DNA of 18,427 nucleotides, taken from assembly GCA_028817255.1 (NCBI GenBank), contig JAPPQA010000198.1:1-18427 (forward strand). The letters are read 5' to 3'. Shown here piece by piece: positions 14,420 to 18,427 of the stretch (within the stretch, counting starts at the first letter, position 1; each line of letters starts with the position of its first letter). The translations under genes were made by a program, and so were the position numbers. This DNA is from Gammaproteobacteria bacterium (lineage in GTDB: Bacteria; Pseudomonadota; Gammaproteobacteria; Porifericomitales; Porifericomitaceae). The notes beneath the pieces were generated by a model. The model ran no database searches and had not been told where the DNA came from. It was given only the letters and a program-made list of their open reading frames with translations.

Positions 14420-15724
14420 ATGGCAGGGAAAAGCGTCATTGTCGTCGGCACCCAGTGGGGAGACGAGGGCAAAGGCAAGGTCGTGGACCTGTTGACGGAC
14501 CGGGCGGACGCCGTGGTCCGCTTCCAGGGAGGGCACAATGCCGGCCATACCGTGGTGATCGGCGGCCGCCGCACCGTGCTGCACCTGATCCCCTCCGGCA
14601 TCCTGCGCGAGCAAGCGCTCTGTCTGATCGGCAACGGCGTGGTGCTGAGTCCCCAGGCCCTGCTGGAAGAGATCGCCTCTCTGGAGGAGCATGGCGTCGA
14701 AGCCCGGTCCCGGCTGCGGATCAGCGCCGGCTGCACCCTGATCCTGCCTTACCACATGGCTCTGGACCGGGCCCGCGAACGCAAACGCGGCAACTCGGCC
14801 ATCGGCACCACCGGACGCGGCATCGGTCCGGCATACGAAGACAAGGCGGCGCGGCGCGCCCTGCGCGTGGCCGACCTCTTCGACCCCGGCGGCGGCTTGG
14901 CCGCCAAGCTGGAGGCTGTCCTGGACTACCATAACTTCGCCCTGCAGGGCTATTACGGCGAGCCGCCGCTGAACCGGGAGGCCATCCTGGAACAACTGCT
15001 GGAACAGAGCGGCCAACTGCAGCCCATGGTCGCCGATGTCGCCGCCGAACTGCACCGCCTGCAGGACGCGGGCGCCGACCTCCTGTTCGAGGGCGCACAA
15101 GGGACCCTGCTGGATATCGATCACGGCACCTATCCCTTCGTCACTTCTTCCAACACCACCGCCGGCGGCGCGGCGACCGGCAGCGGCGTCGGCCTGCAAA
15201 GCTTCGACCACGTACTGGGGATCACCAAGGCATATACCACGCGCGTCGGCTCCGGCCCGTTCCCCACCGAGCTGTTCGGCAAACAAGGCGAGCGGCTGGC
15301 CCGCCGCGGCAGCGAGTTCGGCGCCACGACCGGACGCCGCCGCCGCTGCGGGTGGTTCGACCTCGCATCATTGCGGCGCTCCTGCCGAATCAACGGCCTT
15401 TCCAGCCTGTGCATCACCAAGCTGGACGTGCTGGACGGCCTGGAGACAATCCGGGTCTGCACGGATTACCGCTACGGCGGCGAGACGCATGCCGCACTAC
15501 CCTTTACCGCCGACAATATCGAAGAATGCCAGCCGGTTTACCGCGAACTGCCGGGCTGGCCGGATTCTACGCTGGGGATTACGGAGTGGGCTGCGCTACC
15601 CGACGGGGCGCAGGCCTACCTGCGGCACATTGAGGACAGCGTCGGCATCCCCATAGACATCGTTTCTACGGGGCCGGATCGGGAGGAGACGATCCTGCTT
15701 CGCCATCCTTTCGATCCTGACTGA
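14420..15724 (+). CDS. purA: Adenylosuccinate synthetase (PurA)
   Basis: PurA joins IMP and aspartate with GTP to form adenylosuccinate, the first step from IMP to AMP. The 434-residue length is typical. Motifs are intact: VVGTQWGDEGKGKVVDLL with catalytic Asp15, FQGGHNAGHTVV with His43, NSAIGTTGRGIGPAYEDK (IMP loop), EGAQGTLLDIDHGTYPFVTS, and GATTGRRRRCGWFDL (aspartate loop), followed by ITKLDVLDGL for guanine binding. The ATG at 14420 gives the expected N-terminus; the ribosome-binding site is weak. It follows argA by 45 bases and may be read through from the argE-argA transcript. Its last 59 bases overlap the 3' end of convergent metE. Confidence 0.98.
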   Translation: MAGKSVIVVGTQWGDEGKGKVVDLLTDRADAVVRFQGGHNAGHTVVIGGRRTVLHLIPSGILREQALCLIGNGVVLSPQALLEEIASLEEHGVEARSRLRISAGCTLILPYHMALDRARERKRGNSAIGTTGRGIGPAYEDKAARRALRVADLFDPGGGLAAKLEAVLDYHNFALQGYYGEPPLNREAILEQLLEQSGQLQPMVADVAAELHRLQDAGADLLFEGAQGTLLDIDHGTYPFVTSSNTTAGGAATGSGVGLQSFDHVLGITKAYTTRVGSGPFPTELFGKQGERLARRGSEFGATTGRRRRCGWFDLASLRRSCRINGLSSLCITKLDVLDGLETIRVCTDYRYGGETHAALPFTADNIEECQPVYRELPGWPDSTLGITEWAALPDGAQAYLRHIEDSVGIPIDIVSTGPDREETILLRHPFDPD

Positions 15725-18008
15725 GGCCCCGCAGACGAACGGCCGCCTGCACCATGTTCGCCAGCGCGGCGCGGGTCTCCGGCCAGGCGCGGGTTTTCAG
15801 GCCGCAGTCGGGATTCACCCATAGCCGTTGCGGCGGGATCCGCCGGACGGCCTCCTGCAACAGCGCCAGGAACTCTTCCCGGGCGGGCACCCGCGGAGAA
15901 TGGATATCGTAGATCCCGGGGCCGATCTCGTTGGGGTAATCGAAATCGCGGAACACCTCCAGCAATTCCATGTCGGAGCGCGCTGTCTCTATAGTGATCA
16001 CGTCGGCATCCAGGCGCGCGATCGACTCGATGATGTCGTTGAACTCGCTGTAGCACATGTGCGTGTGGATCTGCGTACTGTCCTGGACGCCGCTGGAGGC
16101 CAGACGAAAGCACTGCACCGCCCAATCCAGGTAGCCTTGCCACTGGGCGCGCCGCAGCGGCAGCCCCTCGCGGAACGCGGGCTCGTCAATCTGGATGATG
16201 CCGACCCCCGCTCGTTCCAGATCCTGCACCTCATCGCGCAGGGCCAGGGCAATCTGCCGGCAGATCTCGCTGCATTCCAGGTCGTCGCGGGCAAAGGACC
16301 AACGAAGGATCGTGGCGGGGCCGGTCAACATCCCTTTCACCGGCTTGTCGGTGCAGCCCTGGGCATGGCGGATCCAAGCCACCGTTATCGGCTTGGGACG
16401 GTAAACGTCTCCATAGACGATCGGCGGCTTGACGCAACGCGAACCGTAGCTCTGAACCCAACCGTGCGCGGAAAAGGCGAAGCCGGCCAGCGCCTCTCCG
16501 AAGTACTCCACCATGTCGTTGCGCTCGGGCTCGCCATGCACCAGCACATCCAGGCCCAATTCTTCCTGTAGCGCCATGTTGCGGGAGATCTCCCCGCGCA
16601 TCCGGTCCTGGTATTCCGCCTCGCCGATCTCCCCGTCCCGGTGGCGGCGGCGCGCCACGCGTATCTCCGCCGTCTGCGGGAAGGAACCGATGGTAGTGGT
16701 GGGGAACGGCGGCAACCGCAGACGCTCGCGCTGCAACCGCGAGCGTACGGAAAAAGGAGACTGGCGCTGGGCCATGCCGTCATGGACAGCCGCCGCGCGC
16801 TCCCGGACTTCCGGGCGGCGAGTGCGCCCCGAATCCCTGCGGGCCGCGAGGGCCGCGGCGCTCTCCTCCAGGGCCCGGCGCATATCGGCGGCGTCCCCAT
16901 CGCCGTTCAGGCACCGCGTCAGCGATGCGACCTCGCGCACCTTCTGCACCGCAAAGGCGAGCCAACTCTTCAATTCCGGCTCCATCCCGGTCTCCCGTTC
17001 CAGGTCCACCGGCACGTGCATCAGCGAACAACTGGGCGCAAGCCACAGGCGATCCCCCAACTGCCGGTGCAGATCGTCCAGTTCGCGCAGGACGGCCCGC
17101 AGATCGCAACGCCAGATATTGCGGCCGTCCACCACGCCCAGGGAAAGCGTCCGTTCCGAACCCAGGCCCGCCAGCACTTCCGGCAGGGGGTCTCGGCCCC
17201 GCACCCGGTCCAGGTGCAAACCGTGCACCGGGAGGTCCAGGGCCAGGGCCAGGTTATCCTCCAAGCCGCCAAAATAGGTGGCGAGCAACAACTTCGTCCC
17301 ACAGCCGGAGAGCGCCTCGTAGGCCGTGCGAAAAGCGCGCCGCCAAGGCTCCGGCAGGTCCAGAATCAGGATGGGTTCGTCCACCTGCACCGTGCCAATG
17401 CCAGTGGCGGCGAGCCGCTCCAAGATACTGGCATATACCGGCAACAGAGCCGGCAGCAGGGACAGCCGGTCGAATCCCGAGTCCGGCCCCTTCCCCAGCC
17501 AAAGGTAGGTAAGCGGGCCGATCAGCGCGGCTTTGACCTCGCCGGCCTCGCCGCAGGTATCGCGGGCCGCCTCCACCTCGGCGAACAACCCCAGGTGGGA
17601 CAGACGGAACCCCTGTCCCGGCTCGAATTCGGGGACAATGTAGTGGTAATTGGTGTCGAACCACTTGGTCATCTCGCAGGCGCGCGCATCTTCGCCGGTG
17701 GGCGCGCGACCGCGAGCCATGCGAAAGTACGTATCTATATTCTCCGCCGCACCGGCACGAAACCGCTCCGGCACCGCCCCCAGCATGAAACTGTGATTGA
17801 GCACCTGGTCGTACCAGGCGAAGTCGCCGGCGGTAATCAGAGACAAGCCGGCCTCGCGTTGCAACTGCCAGTGCCGCCGGCGCAGCTCCTGACCCCCTTG
17901 CAGCAATTGTCGGCGGTCGCATGCGCCCTGCCAGTAGGACTCCGTCAGACGCTTTAATTCCCGATCGGCCCCGATCCTCGGAAACCCCAGATTATGCGCG
18001 ATTGCCAT
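15666..18008 (-). CDS. metE: Cobalamin-independent methionine synthase (MetE)
   Basis: MetE moves the methyl group from methyl-tetrahydropteroyl-triglutamate to homocysteine without B12. The 780-residue product has the MetE N-terminal domain (AIAHNLGFPRIGADRELK) and a catalytic C-terminal domain. The zinc ligands are all visible: His650 and Cys652 in THMCYSEFNDI, Glu674 in VITIETARSD and Cys735 in VNPDCGLKTR. The start at 18008 matches the family N-terminus and follows an AGGGGGA; an ATG at 18062 would add 18 residues without family support. About 19 polar residues extend past the usual end (ANMVQAAVRLRG), and this tail overlaps purA by 59 bases. I see no cobalamin or SAM riboswitch and no clear MetR site in the 132 bases up to the tRNA gene. 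Confidence 0.97.
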   Translation of the reverse strand: MAIAHNLGFPRIGADRELKRLTESYWQGACDRRQLLQGGQELRRRHWQLQREAGLSLITAGDFAWYDQVLNHSFMLGAVPERFRAGAAENIDTYFRMARGRAPTGEDARACEMTKWFDTNYHYIVPEFEPGQGFRLSHLGLFAEVEAARDTCGEAGEVKAALIGPLTYLWLGKGPDSGFDRLSLLPALLPVYASILERLAATGIGTVQVDEPILILDLPEPWRRAFRTAYEALSGCGTKLLLATYFGGLEDNLALALDLPVHGLHLDRVRGRDPLPEVLAGLGSERTLSLGVVDGRNIWRCDLRAVLRELDDLHRQLGDRLWLAPSCSLMHVPVDLERETGMEPELKSWLAFAVQKVREVASLTRCLNGDGDAADMRRALEESAAALAARRDSGRTRRPEVRERAAAVHDGMAQRQSPFSVRSRLQRERLRLPPFPTTTIGSFPQTAEIRVARRRHRDGEIGEAEYQDRMRGEISRNMALQEELGLDVLVHGEPERNDMVEYFGEALAGFAFSAHGWVQSYGSRCVKPPIVYGDVYRPKPITVAWIRHAQGCTDKPVKGMLTGPATILRWSFARDDLECSEICRQIALALRDEVQDLERAGVGIIQIDEPAFREGLPLRRAQWQGYLDWAVQCFRLASSGVQDSTQIHTHMCYSEFNDIIESIARLDADVITIETARSDMELLEVFRDFDYPNEIGPGIYDIHSPRVPAREEFLALLQEAVRRIPPQRLWVNPDCGLKTRAWPETRAALANMVQAAVRLRGLSQDRKDGEAGSSPPDPAP

Positions 18009-18140
18009 ATTTCCCCCTATTTTGCCAATTGCCGGCGGACCGCTCGCAAGGATAACGTCCATGGGCCTGCCCGCCCTCCCGGCGCTCGTTCATTAGCACT
18101 CCCGATGCCAACGCATGTATGATCGGTGGTCGGCAAATAG

Positions 18141-18224
18141 TGCCGAGGAGAGGACTTGAACCTCCACGGGGTCGCCCCCACTAGCACCTGAAGCTAGCGC
18201 GTCTACCGATTCCGCCACCTCGGC
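18141..18224 (-). tRNA. tRNA-Leu (anticodon CAG)
   Basis: The reverse complement folds as a class II tRNA of 84 bases. The acceptor stem is GCCGAGG with CCTCGGC, followed by discriminator A. The D-arm includes AATCGGTAGAC. The anticodon stem CTAGC/GCTAG encloses the loop TTCAGGT, giving CAG. The long variable arm GGGG-GCGA-CCCC and the T-arm GGAGG-TTCAAGT-CCTCT (one G-U pair) are typical of tRNA-Leu. The next genomic bases after the discriminator are CTA, so the CCA end is not encoded and must be added after transcription. It lies 132 bases upstream of metE on the same strand, so the two may share a transcript. It decodes CUG, a codon heavily used in this GC-rich window. Confidence 0.95.
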
Positions 18225-18427
18225 TATACGGGAGACAATCCGCACGACGCGCGCATTGCCGATGTTCGAGGAGTCCGCAAGGAGATGGAAAATTAACGGG
18301 ACTATCCCATGATGTCAACATGTGCCCGGTCATCACAAGCCGTTACGCAACCGAAGGGAAGAAAAGCGGCTCTTACGCACCACTCCCCCCTTGAGGGGGA
18401 GTCGGCAAGACGAGGGCGCAAGCCCGA
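18225..18427. other. Intergenic region with no recognised gene, repeat-bearing right edge
   Basis: No supported coding sequence is seen in these 203 bases. The left part should hold the promoter of the minus-strand tRNA-Leu, but I could not pick convincing -35 and -10 boxes. The right part carries the inverted repeat at 18382-18402 and continues to the window edge. Confidence 0.5.
18382..18402. repeat. Palindromic repeat (8-bp perfect stem) at right edge
   Basis: ACTCCCCC (18382-18389) and GGGGGAGT (18395-18402) are perfect inverted repeats around a five-base loop. The following GGC-GCAA-GCC at 18415-18424 forms a second small hairpin. The sequence resembles CTCCCCCTTGAGGGGGAG-type dispersed intergenic repeats seen in many bacterial genomes; copy number cannot be judged from this window. 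No T-tract follows on the plus strand, so it is unlikely to be a simple terminator. Confidence 0.5.

Noticed and set aside
16641..17957. 438-residue plus-strand open frame within metE
   Set aside because: It is antisense to a fully conserved MetE domain and is rich in Gln/Arg/Pro as expected of a complementary frame.
18009..18140. Possible riboswitch in the metE leader
   Set aside because: Neither a cobalamin box nor SAM-riboswitch core pattern is visible in the 132 bases before metE.

Overview
The window is a compact, GC-rich stretch of chromosome from a proteobacterium, most likely a gammaproteobacterium. The evidence is a fused amino-acid-kinase/GNAT N-acetylglutamate synthase of the E. 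coli ArgA type, a symmetrical ApaH, the tacO(yebC)-ruvC-ruvA block and a cobalamin-independent MetE. I cannot name a genus. Almost every gene is housekeeping or biosynthetic. I see no CRISPR array, prophage, insertion sequence or intact defence system.

Layout, left to right. Positions 1-460 are visibly AT-richer and hold a broken DarT-like (DNA ADP-ribosyltransferase toxin) fragment on the minus strand, cut by a palindromic repeat. Positions 461-760 hold a degraded M23 metallopeptidase C-terminus. Next come apaH (+), then folA, thyA and lgt as a minus-strand operon (order of transcription lgt-thyA-folA). A divergently transcribed thioredoxin-fold DUF255 (YyaL-type) protein follows, then pckG (GTP-dependent PEP carboxykinase). 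The tacO-ruvC-ruvA operon meets ilvD (-) tail to tail. argE-argA-purA (+) is divergent from ilvD and converges on metE (-). A tRNA-Leu(CAG) lies upstream of metE on the same strand, and the right edge carries a short palindromic repeat.

Together the genes cover one-carbon, folate and dTMP metabolism (folA, thyA, metE), arginine, branched-chain amino acid and purine synthesis (argA, argE, ilvD, purA), gluconeogenesis (pckG), lipoprotein maturation (lgt), alarmone turnover (apaH), and recombination (ruvC, ruvA; ruvB is not adjacent).

The most notable points concern gene edges. All three convergent gene pairs overlap at their 3' ends. Non-ATG starts are at least as common as ATG. ruvC appears to begin with CTG inside a CTGA overlap with tacO. 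folA has no canonical start at its conserved N-terminus. I found no convincing new biological system; the decayed DarT fragment is the only trace of a toxin system.
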